64,000 nt of DNA from Blasia pusilla (GCA_050084515.1 CM114271.1:19468001-19532000), one strand, 5' to 3'; shown: positions 47,895 to 58,887, numbered from the stretch's first letter. The notes: generated from the letters alone by a model not told the origin. Program-made: numbers and translations.

Positions 47895-48975
47895 AGAAGA
47901 AAGCTTAGCAAAGAGTCGTTGGACACTTTGTTCGGATGCTTTTAACCCCCGGAAAACCGTCTTCTCTCCTCCATAGTTCTTTTAGAACTACTCACTTTGG
48001 TTCTTGCGTTCAATCCGGTTCTTGAGGACTTAAGCCAATGGCTCGAGGGTCACAGTTTAACATAGACTACATCGCGGGAGTTGGTTGTGGTTCGAGGTTG
48101 AATGCTTCGTGCATTCAACTAGGGGGACCAACTCGGAGTCTTGATGTTCATCCCCACCTACGGAGAGCGGAGGGAAGGAGGGAGGAAGGAGGGAGGGAGG
48201 GAGGGAACGGTTAGGACCCCGTCGGGAAAGGCTGTGGCAAGAAGCCAAGCTTTGATGTTCCGGGGTCCGAAGTGACCTTGATTTGAAGGTGAAATTTTGG
48301 GGAGGGGGAAAAAATCCTCCTCCGACGGTGGCTAGCAAAGTGCGTTTTCTACTAAAAGAATGAAACCTTAAACTGCTACTTCTAAGGGGAAGGTGAATTG
48401 CGCCGCATCCACAAGGTTTATGGAGTTCTAGTGGAAGTACACGTCAAGCTTGGAAATAGAATAAATCATAGATGAATTTTTTTGGGGATGAATTAGAGCA
48501 TAAGACGGTTGCTTAGGGAAGAGTCACTGTTCGGAGGTGTAGAACTTTGCTTTCGGGTGTTTTAATCCGAGGCAAACCGTGTTCAGAGCACGCAGTTTCT
48601 TTTGTTTCCTTTGCAACTCTTCTTAAACTAGTGAGCTTGGTTCTTGCATTCAATTTGGCTCCTCAAGAATGTGGGCAGCAACGCGAGGGTTACAGCCTCC
48701 ACAAAGATTGATTCTCCGGAGTTAGATGCGATTCAAGGCTGAATTTGAGGTACATGTTTAGTATTGGCAAGGCTCATTCGGATTCATGGTGTTGATGTTG
48801 ACCTGCTGAGAGCGGAGGGAGGGAGGTTGGGAAGGTCTAGGACCCTGTCGAAACAAGTTGTATCATGAAGCGTAGCTTTGGGGGTCCGGGGTTCCAACTT
48901 ACGTGGGTTTTGAAGTTCAAATCTTGGGGAGGGGTAAAAATTCTCCTCCACCGGTGGCTAGCGGAGCTCGTTGGT
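47895..48975. repeat. Pair of diverged direct repeats, step about 625 bp
   Basis: 47895-48345 and 48500-48975 share in order GGTGTTTTAA/GATGCTTTTAA, AAACCGT, TTGGTTCTTGC.TTCAAT, GAGGGT.ACAG, GAGAGCGGAGGGA, TAGGACCC.GTCG, GGGTCCG, TTGGGGAGGGG.AAAA.TCTCCTCC and GGTGGCTAGC. The second copy lacks the expanded G-rich tract. No frame spans either copy. It could be a leader region duplicated by an element or two LTR-like copies. Confidence 0.75.
48168..48206 (+). repeat. G-rich tract with G-quadruplex pattern
   Basis: GGGAGGGAGGGAGGG at 48191-48205 is preceded by further GGGA and GGAGG units. Four or more runs of three G with one-base loops fit the intramolecular quadruplex rule. The matching place in the second direct repeat (about 48816-48835) has only a short GGAGGGAGGG run. 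Confidence 0.85.
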
Positions 48976-49514
48976 GATCTCAAGGATGAATGTCGAATTG
49001 ATATTTCTGAGGGGAATCTGAAGACCCATCTTTTACGGAGGCTGCATCCTGTGGGAGGATCCGCTTGTCCGAGGAAAAGGTTTGGACCAGGTTTCTTGCA
49101 CTAAAGGATATGTGCCCAGAAGTGATGTGTGACGTGTTACCCGCAACTATGCACCCGCAAGTGTGATGAATCATATGTACGTCTGGAAAGTGCCCAAATG
49201 CAATGAAATCACACTGCAATCTGAGGTCGCAGTGATAGGGCTCAATGTAAAGTGCTCAGAATTGCTATCGGAGTGTGTATACAAAGGATTGATCTAATTG
49301 GAGTTTGGCCAAAATCCAATGTCCAAGTCTGGTTTTGGCTTCTACCGGCTACCTTCACAAAGGAGAAAGGTGAAAATCATTCAATAAGAAACAAATCACT
49401 TTGAAGAATAGAAGAATAAGTAAAGAAGCATGTCACGTCTTTTAGATAGATTGGTGAGATCTAGTAGAGCGCCTTCGTGAGTAGTGGAAGATAAGCTCAA
49501 CAGGTCAAGGATGG

Positions 49515-49555
49515 CCTGTTGAGGCCCCAGGAAACCTTCCTGGGGCCTCAACAGG
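49515..49555. repeat. Perfect 19-bp inverted repeat, 3-base loop
   Basis: CCTGTTGAGGCCCCAGGAA (49515-49533) and its exact reverse complement (49537-49555) are separated by ACC. GC-rich and flawless in an otherwise decayed neighbourhood. A transcript on either strand would form a strong hairpin. No T run follows, and eukaryotic transcription does not use such terminators. Confidence 0.97.
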
Positions 49556-49599
49556 AGCAGGTTTCCCCTTCGTTTCGGCTCATTTGGAGCCATATTGAG

Positions 49600-50095
49600 G
49601 AGCTTACTATTTTAGGGTAAGTACCATTTTGAATATATGATCAAATTTTTATTTTTGGTAAGTGGCCCTTGACCTCCTACATTAGGTCAAGAGCCCAGGA
49701 GGTGACTTGGGAGCATAGGTACCCATGGAGAAAGCTTGGGAGAGGGGAGGGATATACCTCAAGGAGAGAGAGCTTGAGATCTCATTCTCTCTTTGTTGAA
49801 CCTCTTGGCATGAGACGGCGGAGCTATGGTCTTGCTTGCTTTGTGTGTGTAACCCAAGCCTCTCATTAGGAGAGTGAGTTTGGTTTGACATTGAGAGAGA
49901 CATGTGAGAGTGCACACATGTAAGAACTATGGTGTTGTGAGAGAGATTGGATCTTATTTTATTGGAGATATTTTGGTACTTCTTGTCTCGTTGTTTGGAT
50001 GCCATGAGTTAGCATGGGATCGTGCGTGTTTATGTGTGTGTTCGGTGACAGCAATGTATGTTGTGTAGCAATGTGTATGCGCACAATAAGTATCA
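49600..50095 (-). repeat. Dispersed repeat R4, copy 3, minus strand
   Basis: The reverse complement follows copy 1 at 4338-5060: GTCAAACCAAACTCACTCTCCTAATGAGAGG, ACCATAGCTC, AAGAGGTTCAACAAAGAGAGAATGAG, CTTGAGGTATATCCCTC, GGTCAAGGGCCACTT and CTTACC. The CATACACATTGC start seen in copy 2 is also present. No coding sequence. Confidence 0.62.
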
Positions 50096-50502
50096 AGAGC
50101 GCAAGGGAAAAAGAAATTTCACACCTTAGGTGTTGGTAAACGATCTTAAGAACCTCTGCGCACCTAGAGATGCTAAACGTTATCAAAAGAAGTGTTAGAA
50201 TGTGAAGATAATAATGAAAGAAGCAAAGCAACAATATGGAGCAGAGCAAAACAACTAGGCGAAGCAAGGGCTTCTGGGCTTACCTTTCTTTACAGAGGGT
50301 GGACCGCAAGAACAACGTTGAAGACGAGAAACCGGGGTTGGATGGCACCCTAAAAGAGAACAAAAATGACCTTCAACGGAGCCAAAGGTAGAAAGAGTGC
50401 ATAATCTTTATAGCAACTAAAATCACAGATTGGCACAAGGGTAGAAGTGAGCACAAAAAACTCTGGAACAAGTGTGTACAAACAAAAATTCCAAAGACAA
50501 AC

Positions 50503-50660
50503 AGCTCCGCAAAGGGAGATAGCCAATCCCGAGTGAGGGGCCGATCGTGAGGAATGAGCTCCGCAAAGAGAAAGCCAATCCCGAGTGAGGGGACAATTGT
50601 GAGGAAGGAGCTCCGCAAAGAGATAGCCTGTCCCGAGTGAGGGGCCGATCGTAAGTGTAT
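50503..50660. repeat. Three tandem copies of a 52-54 bp unit
   Basis: AGCTCCGCAAAG starts units at 50503, 50557 and 50609. Each continues AGATAGCC (or AAAGCC), then CCCGAGTGAGGGG and CGATCGTGAGGA or a close variant. The minus-strand frame through it gives a repeated HSGLAISLCGA-like peptide, but nothing shows it is translated. Confidence 0.92.
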
Positions 50661-51154
50661 GACTCTCAATGGCAAATAACAACGATGACGCGGATGATAA
50701 GATATACAACACTCATAAAAAATTAGGAGAAGCACTGCAAAAACGAGAACAACATACAATGCCGAAGAAGGTGATGAGAATACTAACAGAATTCTTCGGA
50801 GTGAATTGGAGACAAAAAAGAAAGGTAACAAACTCATTACGACTCGAACCAGATGGCAGAAGATTCATTATTGTCAGCAACAAATCACATAAGCCCATAG
50901 CTAACTACACGAACCAAATGAATGGCGAGAGCCGCCTGGCCCTTAATACAAATGCTTCATACGAGCAAGAAATAAGGCTTACACGTGATAGAGAGCAACA
51001 GAGTACTCTTCAGATCTACATCCGACGACGAGAATAAGAACACGTCAGAAAGTTGGACAGCTCAACACACGCAATGAGATGCAGAGAAAAATGGAGGTGG
51101 AGCCAAAGGGAAGAGGGACCTAAAACGACTTCTATATGTAGGGACCGTGATGAA

Positions 51155-51743
51155 CTCCATTGTTCATTGTCACATGTTGGATTGACAATCTTTCTCCATT
51201 GTTCATTCAAGGAAAATCATCCTTGTTCCAAACAAGGTTGCATATGGACAAAGTTTGTGTCCGTGAACTTACGTCCGTCCTATGTAAGGACTTGTCCATG
51301 TGGGCCCCATCTTCCCCTTCTTTCTCATTCTTCCCACTTGCCTTCGTGTTCCATACTCTCATGTTTCTTCCTCCCTCCACCTCTACTCCCTCCTCCCTCA
51401 TTGCCCCACTCGCCCTTGCCCTACCTTCCATCATAAACTATAAGTATGGGCCTCCCTTCCTGCAATTCATGTTCGTGGACATGTCCACACTTTTCCGTCC
51501 ATGTCCATCCTAGGTACACACTTATCTATTTTTGTGCAACCATGGTTCCAAAGCATATGATCACTTCGACTTTACAAATCAATCAATTATATACTCCTCT
51601 AAGAATGCATGCCCCCTAGACTTTGAGGCACTTTCAAGTCCTTTAGAGTATCAAGAAGGCATTTCTCTTATCAATTATGGTCACAGGCCTACCAAGAGGT
51701 ATCTTTCTCCATTGTTCATTGTCACATGTTGGATTGACAATCT
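51155..51743. repeat. Identical 37-bp direct repeats 552 bp apart
   Basis: Bases 51155-51191 and 51707-51743 are identical (beginning CTCCATTGTTCATTGTCACA). A third partial copy, TCTTTCTCCATTGTTCATT, directly follows the first. The small element at 51236-51541 lies between them. The identity is much higher than in most repeats here. Confidence 0.93.
51236..51541 (+). mobile_element. Small non-coding element, copy 2 (MITE-like)
   Basis: It starts GGTTGCATATGGACAAAG and ends TTTTTGTGCAACC, giving a 7-bp terminal inverted repeat (GGTTGCA/TGCAACC). It aligns with the reverse complement of 40108-40397. Flanking bases (AACAA and ATGGT) do not form a target duplication. Open frames in it are rich in Pro and Ser and differ between the copies, so it does not code. 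Confidence 0.58.
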
Positions 51744-52625
51744 AACAAGTGACAAATATATGCATTTTGCGTAGAACCACGAGTGTAATTTACAAGACTC
51801 TTTGGGAGAGCTCTTGGAGAGGGATGGAATATCTTAGAACATAATTGGTGCTTGCAATCTATCATTCAAACTTCTCTCTAGATTACTGGCCAAACCTTCT
51901 AACTTAGAGAAAAAATTTGGAAAAGTCTATTCAAAGTTTTGAAAGGATCCAAGCCTTGTAAACCTACCTTCTACTTTCACCAAATTATTTGAACTAAAGA
52001 ACCCACTAACACTTATTGAATGGAAGAATAGCTCATTCCAAAAGTTCTTAAGGCTTAAATGAAGCGAACATATGAAAGAAAGATAAGAGAATCTAATTTT
52101 AGCTAGCATAGCATGGATTGCATCTACAAAGATATAAGATGTGGAAAAAATTAGAGTTACATATAATTCTGAAAAGATTCCCAACACCATGGTATACAAA
52201 GTGGGTGCTACCTCAAGTTGAGGTGCACGTGTGACTATTGGAGGGGCAAAGAACAACTAGGACATGCCATGTAAGTTAGGACTTTAGACAATTGTAGAAT
52301 GCTTGGAAAACGCGGGCGTATAATTTTGAACCCAAGAAAATATGGAAAAGCTTAAGTCTTGTCTTGCTTATTATTTATGGCTGAGGTAGAATCCGTGGTG
52401 CTTCCTTAATTATCCCAACCTTTTATTTTTATTATAATTTTATTTACGAAAATAGTGAAATTCCTAAATAAGATTCATTATAATTCTTTCCAAAATACAC
52501 ATTTATTTTCCTAAGATTTCTTTTGATGATTGAATTTGAATTGCTTGCATTTGTTACTTGAAGTAAGAATTTACAAATTTTCATGTTGTTTATATTTTGA
52601 AACATACATAACATTTTTCATGAAA

Positions 52626-52628
<3 letters not shown>

Positions 52629-52679
<51 letters not shown>
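52629..52679. repeat. (TC)n followed by (TA)n
   Basis: About 39 bp of TC dinucleotides pass directly into about 12 bp of TA. Confidence 0.95.
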
Positions 52680-52989
52680 TCATATGACCTACCCATGTAG
52701 ATCACCTCCTCAATCCTAACTTATGATAGGGGATCAATGAGAAATTTTCATTAATAGAAAGTCAACTCTATAAAAAATACTTAGGTCCTTAAAAGAGGTC
52801 CAAACGAGCCCAGAATTGGGATTGGGATTAATCTATGCATGAAGGCTATTCTATTCCTTAAAAAAAGCATCGTTGATCCACCCAAATCAATCTTTGACCT
52901 CCTTGGATATATCGCGCAAATATTCTCCATTTTGTTATAAAAGCCATGACAAACATGATCATATATGTGTAAGGTTTCCATGTTAGAGT

Positions 52990-53295
52990 TTAGTTTCGAA
53001 CTTGATGGGTTGTAAACATAATGCTAACAATGTCAGTTGTGTAAAGATTTGTATGTCCACGACATTTATAAAATCATAAAAAAAAACTAATCATTATTAA
53101 AAAATTTAAGATATCAAAATAAGCATGAACATGTTCAGTTCAAGCGATCAAAGTTGGCTTAACATCAAATATTCCACTCTCGATGTTATAATTTCTCAAA
53201 AAATTAAGAGAGATAATAGGTCGCCTTGCACAACATATCACCTCATCCAAAATAGACAAATATGGATTTTTGGGAAATTGTCAATCTTGACATAA
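52990..53295. other. AT-rich spacer
   Basis: No frame or repeat of note between the R4-like fragments around 52740-52980 and the Helitron end at 53302. Confidence 0.4.
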
Positions 53296-53301
53296 TAGAT
53301 A

Positions 53302-53530
53302 CTAGAGGGTTGCTCGTGCTATGCACGAGTGATATGAAGCTCGGAAAAAAAGGGGTACGGAGGAACACTCGTAGAACGAACGTAAATCTAATGTCTCCAC
53401 CCCCTTCATTCATTGGTTATAATTAATTCTCGTGTTGCCAAGTGTCACCACCAAGAAAGCTTCCATAGGACAGATGTCAATAGGAGGAGGAGGGATTCTA
53501 ACCCCATCCTCTGTTAATAGTATAGATGTA
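53302..53530 (-). mobile_element. Helitron-like 3' end, minus strand, intact hairpin
   Basis: On the minus strand the sequence runs GAGGATGGGGTTAGAATCCC, GACATCTGTCCTATGGAAG, then a perfect hairpin CTCGTGC-ATA-GCACGAG (53313-53329) and CAACCCTCTAG ending at 53302, followed by T. This is the best preserved Helitron terminus in the window. Similarity to the copy at 38567-38910 continues upstream. The 5' end was not located, and no Rep frame is attached. Confidence 0.75.
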
Positions 53531-54065
53531 ACTAACCTCATTTGATCACTTAGGACAAAATAAAGCTTGTAAGTATAGCCCATTGATTCCCTACACGGTT
53601 GACACGGAGGAACTCCACTTGTCAACCAACTATCATATCACAATTAGCACATACACATCATTATAAAACCTATATGATCATTTTTTTCATCCACAAAAAA
53701 AAAACCACCAATCTTTCCCAATACATAAACCTAAAGATGAGTGTATGCCCAATCATATCAAAGATCTCCTCAAGAGTATTCACAAAAAATCTATTTGATC
53801 TCGTTGGCGGATTGATATGACTATAATCTCCACACATCTACCTATCTATCTAATTTCCATACATGTCCTTTTTCAGCATGAGTGTGGCAAATATAAACTT
53901 TTCATATAATAACCCAAATAGTTCCGCCTCCCATGAGTCCTAACTCTTATTATGAATTAATACTCTCCCCATGTTGGAATATCTATATAGTATTCCAAAG
54001 TAGAGAGAAATTTAAGCATTATAATATGGATAAAATTGATCTAAGATATAAAATCAAATTGTAAG

Positions 54066-54200
54066 TAGAGAGAGAGAGAGAGAGAGAGTATCTGCGTGGT
54101 TTGATATCATGGTGTAGATCATGGTTTGTGTAGATATCATGGTGTTTTGAGTTTATGTGTGTAGATATCATGGTAATTTGTGTTTATGTGTGCATAGATG
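54066..54200. repeat. (GA)n and GATATCATGGT short repeats
   Basis: A GA run to 54088 is followed by three or four irregular units containing GTAGATATCATGGT, near 54100-54175. Simple repeats only. Confidence 0.85.
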
Positions 54201-54209
54201 GTCGTAATA

Positions 54210-55800
54210 ACATATCTTGTGGATGGATGTGTATGTACACTATATATACTAGAATATCTCCAGTTAAATTAACAATCAGATCTCATATTCTCTATAAGAT
54301 CTCCAATTAAATAAAAATCCATCTCTCTAAGTCTCTAAAAGTATCTTTATCTCTTATGTTAAATTAAACTAGGTCACATGGTGAGTGACTTGGATTTCTC
54401 ACAAGTGAAGGAAGAACATAGTTTTGAGGCAAAAAAAAAAAGAGTGAGATTTCTCCTTGAGGTTGCACTATCCATCTCTCCCAAGCTTTCTTCTCTGTGA
54501 TCCATGCACACAAATCACCTCTCCAACCCTAATCCTCTACAATGAATCAAAGAGCAATTTCCAAAATGGGAATTTAACCATATCCCAAATAGAAAACTTA
54601 CTCAAAATGACAAATTCCTCTAAATAACCCCGAATAGATAGTAAATTGGAAGTAAATTTCACACATAAGTCCAACCTCTAATTTTGACAAGCTAAGGAGT
54701 GTCATGATATAACATGCCTTAGCTTGTTACATTATGGCATCCTCCTCCACAACTTCCTATGTTAAGGGCATCTCCACCTTAAGACATAAAGTGGGGTGCC
54801 GTGGTGTGAGGTAAAATTTATTCCCCATGGATGGCTATGTATGAATTTTCATTTTAATGGTTTGAAAAAGAATTCAATATCCCGATTGATGGCTCTAAAG
54901 GAATTTTTGTTTTAATAGTTTGAAAGGGATTCAAGTTTTTCACACTAAAATGTGCTCATATGAATGGTCCCATAAGGATGACTTCTAAATTGAAGGGAAG
55001 GGGTTTGAAAACTTGGTGCATGGCCAAAGTATGTGAATCCAATCAATTTTTTTACTGGCAAGTACCACATTATTTGATTTTTTTAGCCCCTACATGTACT
55101 CCTTGTTTTTTTTTCTCACCATCTAGGTTATCCACGTGTCTTCCACACATGTTACTAATTACTTTCTCCCGTAGCCCTCTCAAAGGGGCCTCACAGTGGT
55201 TTATAGATCCAAAGAAATCTCCCCGTGATTGTGGAGACCAAATCGATATATTTACAACCTCTACAATAGTCGAGCCCCGAGTGTAGAGGCTATAGAATAC
55301 AAGTTATTTTGCAAATGAGATCTGATGTGAAATTTTCTATGTCCGATTGAAATTTCTTCCTTTCATAACCAATTACTCCCCTATGTAAGTATTAATTAAT
55401 CTCTCCGCTCTTCTCCACACAGTATTCTTTTGTAGCCGAGTTTTAATTCCACGTCGGAATGAACACGGCATGCGTGAAATCCCGTGCTATCTTTATTTCT
55501 TCCCGGAGTGTTAATCTCCGGAGTTTCTTTCCACCGTATTAGTCTTCTCCAAACCCTCTTTAAAAATCCAAACCAGGTTTCAAAGATCTCCCGAGCCTAC
55601 CAAACCCTAAAGTTTTTCTTAGGAGATCTCCTCCATGAATGTAAGGAACGTGAGGCGTCTAATGTTAGAAGCCTAAGGAAATATAGGAATAATTATTTTA
55701 TTTTATTATATATTCCGTCAGAAGTGAGTATCGTTACACGCTTCCCTGACCCCACGTGGCGTCCCTTGTGAATTTGCAGACCAGGTCACAGCAGAGAGAA
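54210..55800. other. Spacer with a diverged R4-like fragment
   Basis: 54370-54650 has wording like R4 (CTTGAGGTTGCAC, CTCCCAAGCTTTCTTCTC, AAAACTTACTCAAAATGACAAATTCC). The remainder holds only short frames (54960-55286, 55484-55771) without domains. Base composition begins to rise in GC from about 55.4 kb. Confidence 0.4.
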
Positions 55801-55809
55801 TCATTCTCT

Positions 55810-56827
55810 CTCCACTTGCCCAAGGGTCTGTCCGCCCTCAAACAGTGGATATGGCGTAAAACTGGCATACCTACATTTGAAATAAACAAATAAAACGAAT
55901 AAAATGAGATAAATCTTAAAAATTAACAAGTTCAATTTGAATATCAATTGCATTAGCTGTAGTTACGGAATAATTTCTCTTTTATTCGAATGGTCTTAAT
56001 ATTTAAGTCTGTTGCCATTCTTCGTTCGCACATCTCACCCTCGTTCGATATAAGAGGAAGGACAGTAGACTCCATGAGGCGTTCTTGTGTAGTGACCTGT
56101 GTGCGCCGAGTGGCACTGTAGGAAAAGGCTGCTGTCTGCATCTCCCAAGGACCCGTCGGTTTCCGCCCTCATAAAGAGGGACCTTGCTCTACGTAAACCT
56201 CTCTGCTGTCCCGTGTCGTCCCTCTCATGAGCGGCTGCCCTGTGTCCTCCGCGTGAGATCATCGGCGCGCGACGTTGGGATTTCGTGTCACGTTCAGTTC
56301 GTCGGCTGATGCATTTGTATGTCCATCGCTCCGAACAGTCATCCGCCTCGAAGGATACGACCGCTCGTTGACTGGCGTCACTGAGCTCGAGCTCGAGCTC
56401 GAGTTGGCTAGCCAGCCGAGGAGCAAGCGATTGCGGGCAGAAGAGCACCCGAGCTTCGAGCGAAATGTGAGTGGCGACTTCGCCCGTGTCCCACGACATC
56501 TCTCGAACCCTGCGTGTCCGCGTCCATGTTTTGATATTTACTGGTCGGAGCGAATGGCATTGAGCCGAGGGAACGCTATAGTTGTTTAGCTGAACTCGGG
56601 ACAGCTTGTCGAGTTCGCTGTGTGGTCTTCACCCCCAGAAATCATGTCGATCAGGACTGTCTTTTTGGTGATGTCGAACGAAGAATGGAGAATGTGCCGT
56701 GGCGTCATTCGTCGGAAGGAATGTCTTGTCGGTGGGTATCTAAGGGGATTGCTCGTCTTTCTCCATCTCCAATTCCCGACCGGGTTAAGTCACTTGGCGA
56801 AGCCCACATGATTACTCTGTGGTCAGG
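55810..56827 (+). other. 5' flank of the expansin gene
   Basis: GC-balanced sequence leading to the expansin start. A (GAGCTC)3 run at 56383-56403 is a local palindrome series. Frames on both strands (56035-56499 minus, 56275-56589 plus) overlap it and look like chance products. I found no clear TATA box close to the start. Promoter and 5' untranslated sequence are expected here but cannot be delimited. Confidence 0.4.
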
Positions 56828-57995
56828 ATGAGGTGATTTCCATAGTAAGGCCACACCTCGGCGAAGGGGATGAAATACCGAAGTGTAATCTCATATTTTC
56901 AGGGGTGAAGATTGCATATTTATTCACCCGCAGTACGCTTTTGACGGAGCATCTCGCAAGTTCATTTTTCTCACTTTTTCTTCACGTTTATACACAGGGC
57001 GTCGACTGTGAAGTTGCTGCTCGGTTTGTTGATCGCGCTCCTGCGCGAGGCTGTTTGCTGGGAGGCGGACGGCTGGCAGTATGCTCACGCGACATTTTAC
57101 GGTGGAACCGATGCATCTGGCACAATGGGTAAGAGACGCGAGCGGCTGTCATCGCTGCTGTAGTGCTTTTTCTCTTGCGTTTTTTGTACGAATTCTCATT
57201 CATGCATACGTTTTTTAACTCATGGACCGCTCGGCAATGTAGCTGGTGCTTGTGGATATGGCGACCTGTACAGCCAGGGATACGGCACGCACACTGCAGC
57301 CCTATCCGCTGCGATCTTCCAGAACGGGCTGAACTGCGGGGCTTGCTACGAGATCTACTGCGATGCTCAAACTGACGGTAAATGGTGTCTTGCGGGTTCA
57401 CCTCATGTGACCATCACCGCCACCAATTTCTGCCCAGCTAATTATGCCCTGCCCAGCGACAATGGGGGCTGGTGCAACTCCCCGCGCGTCCATTTCGATA
57501 TGGCCTACCCTGCCTTCCAACAGATCGCCGTCCCTCGATCTGGCATCGTCCCTGTAAAGTACAGAAGGTAAATGCAGGCCCTCAGCTCTTGCAATTTCCA
57601 CCTGAAGGCTTAGTTGCTTCTCTACGCCTTGGTCTATTGATTACTCGCGAAAACTACGCTGACCCAAATGCTTGGATTGTCGTTTCAGTGTGTCGTGCAA
57701 CAAAAGTGGTGGCATTCGTTTCACTGTGAATGGAAATCCGTACTTCAATTTGGTGCTCGTTACGAACGTGGGAGGATCTGGCGAAGTGTATTCAGTGTCC
57801 ATGAGGGGTACCAACACCGACTGGATTCCAATGACTCAAAACTGGGGTCAGAATTGGCAATGCCACCAGAACTTGGTCGGCCAAGCGATCTCCTTCCTCG
57901 TCCGGAATGGAAAAGGCGAGGTTGTGACTTCCTTCAACGTCGCCGAGCCCGGCTGGCGGTTTGGACAAACCTTCGAGGGCTCTAACTTCCGTTAA
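56828..57995 (+). CDS. EXPA: Alpha-expansin, four coding exons
   Basis: Expansins are secreted wall-loosening proteins that act on cellulose-xyloglucan contacts without hydrolysis. Proposed exons: 56828-56832, 56998-57128, 57243-57567 and 57689-57995, with GT-AG introns of 165, 114 and 121 bp; the joined length is 768 bases, 255 residues. Residues 1-25 form a signal peptide ([11 protein letters not shown]). [12 protein letters not shown] (27-38) opens the double-psi beta-barrel domain, with GACGYGDL (47-54), LNCGACYE (75-82), the alpha-type WCN insert (122-124) and the HFD motif (129-131). The C-terminal CBM63 domain shows [17 protein letters not shown] and FGQTFEG. Every family landmark I checked is present and no stop interrupts it. 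The weakest point is the first exon: only ATG AG precedes intron 1. An alternative start at 56870 with a donor at 56905 also keeps the frame and gives 265 residues. RRV is usual where this protein has RSV at the last junction. Confidence 0.92.
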
Positions 57996-57999
57996 GCAA

Positions 58000-58670
58000 G
58001 CTGTCGGCAGGACGTGAATGAGAAATTTACACTCCTTCTCGGTGTATAGTTACTTTGAACATGTAGGGGAAGGGGCAGAGGAGCCGGGCGTCGGGCAAAG
58101 GCATCGGAAGGATACAGCTCCATCGACTGGAGGTTTCATAGATAGACTGTGACCAGTCTTGTAAGATTACGCGAAATGAGGATAAGGGCTACGACGCGGG
58201 CGGTTTCAACACAGTGACTGTGTCACAGAGCACGACACAGCAGGCAGAGAAGAGTCAAGTCAAACCCGCCAGGGCCCTGACAGTCGCACTCCCTTTTTCC
58301 TACGTACATATCGAACGTTCACCGCTTCGAGCGTCCTTTGCGTGCATGAGCACCAGCCATCCTTACCCGATTCCGAGCTGAATGAATGATTAGCTCAAGG
58401 CAGCTGAGGTGAGCACAGGGCTGCCCGCGTCAGTGTTGATCATACCTGCTCATTCCGACTTGTAAATGACTCACTAAGTAAGGTTGATTCCTGCGCACCG
58501 CATAACATTAGCGGTGTACGCTCTTCACTGCGCTTCCCAACGACGCATTAGTGGGCTTGGCTCCGACGACGCATTAGTGAGCATAGCTCGGAAACGTTTT
58601 ATTCATGTCGACTTAACTACTTACATTGAGCATTATCTGACTCATCTATTCTTGTAACTAGGTGTTCTCT
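58000..58670 (+). other. 3' flank of the expansin gene
   Basis: Probable 3' untranslated sequence followed by spacer. TAGTGGGCTTGGCTC and TAGTGAGCATAGCTC (58548 and 58575) are two copies of a 27-base unit starting ACGACGCATTAGTG. No clear AATAAA was found near the stop codon. Confidence 0.4.
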
Positions 58671-58814
58671 GGTGTCCAATCGTAATCCCTGCCTCTGCAG
58701 CTACCGACGCTCCGGTGACCGCAGGATATCGGAAACTGACCGTGCTACGTGTAGCAAATTTTCATGGTTCCTCAATCGAGGACCTTATTATTTATACATC
58801 TATATATACATAAG

Positions 58815-58847
58815 ATCACTTTCAAGGGATGATGTGTGCGAGGAACT

Positions 58848-58887
<40 letters not shown>

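Noticed and set aside
49515-49555. Hairpin as a transcription terminator
   Set aside because: The sequence is plant nuclear DNA, and no T run follows the stem.
50350-50837. Minus-strand frames of 120 and 154 codons with repeated LAISLCGA
   Set aside because: They arise from the 52-54 bp minisatellite and AT-rich flanks, with no other support.
56035-56499. 154-codon minus-strand frame upstream of the expansin
   Set aside because: It overlaps a plus-strand frame through the GAGCTC repeat and has no recognisable motif.
56988-57401. 137-codon minus-strand frame opposite the expansin
   Set aside because: It is the antisense shadow of the expansin exons.
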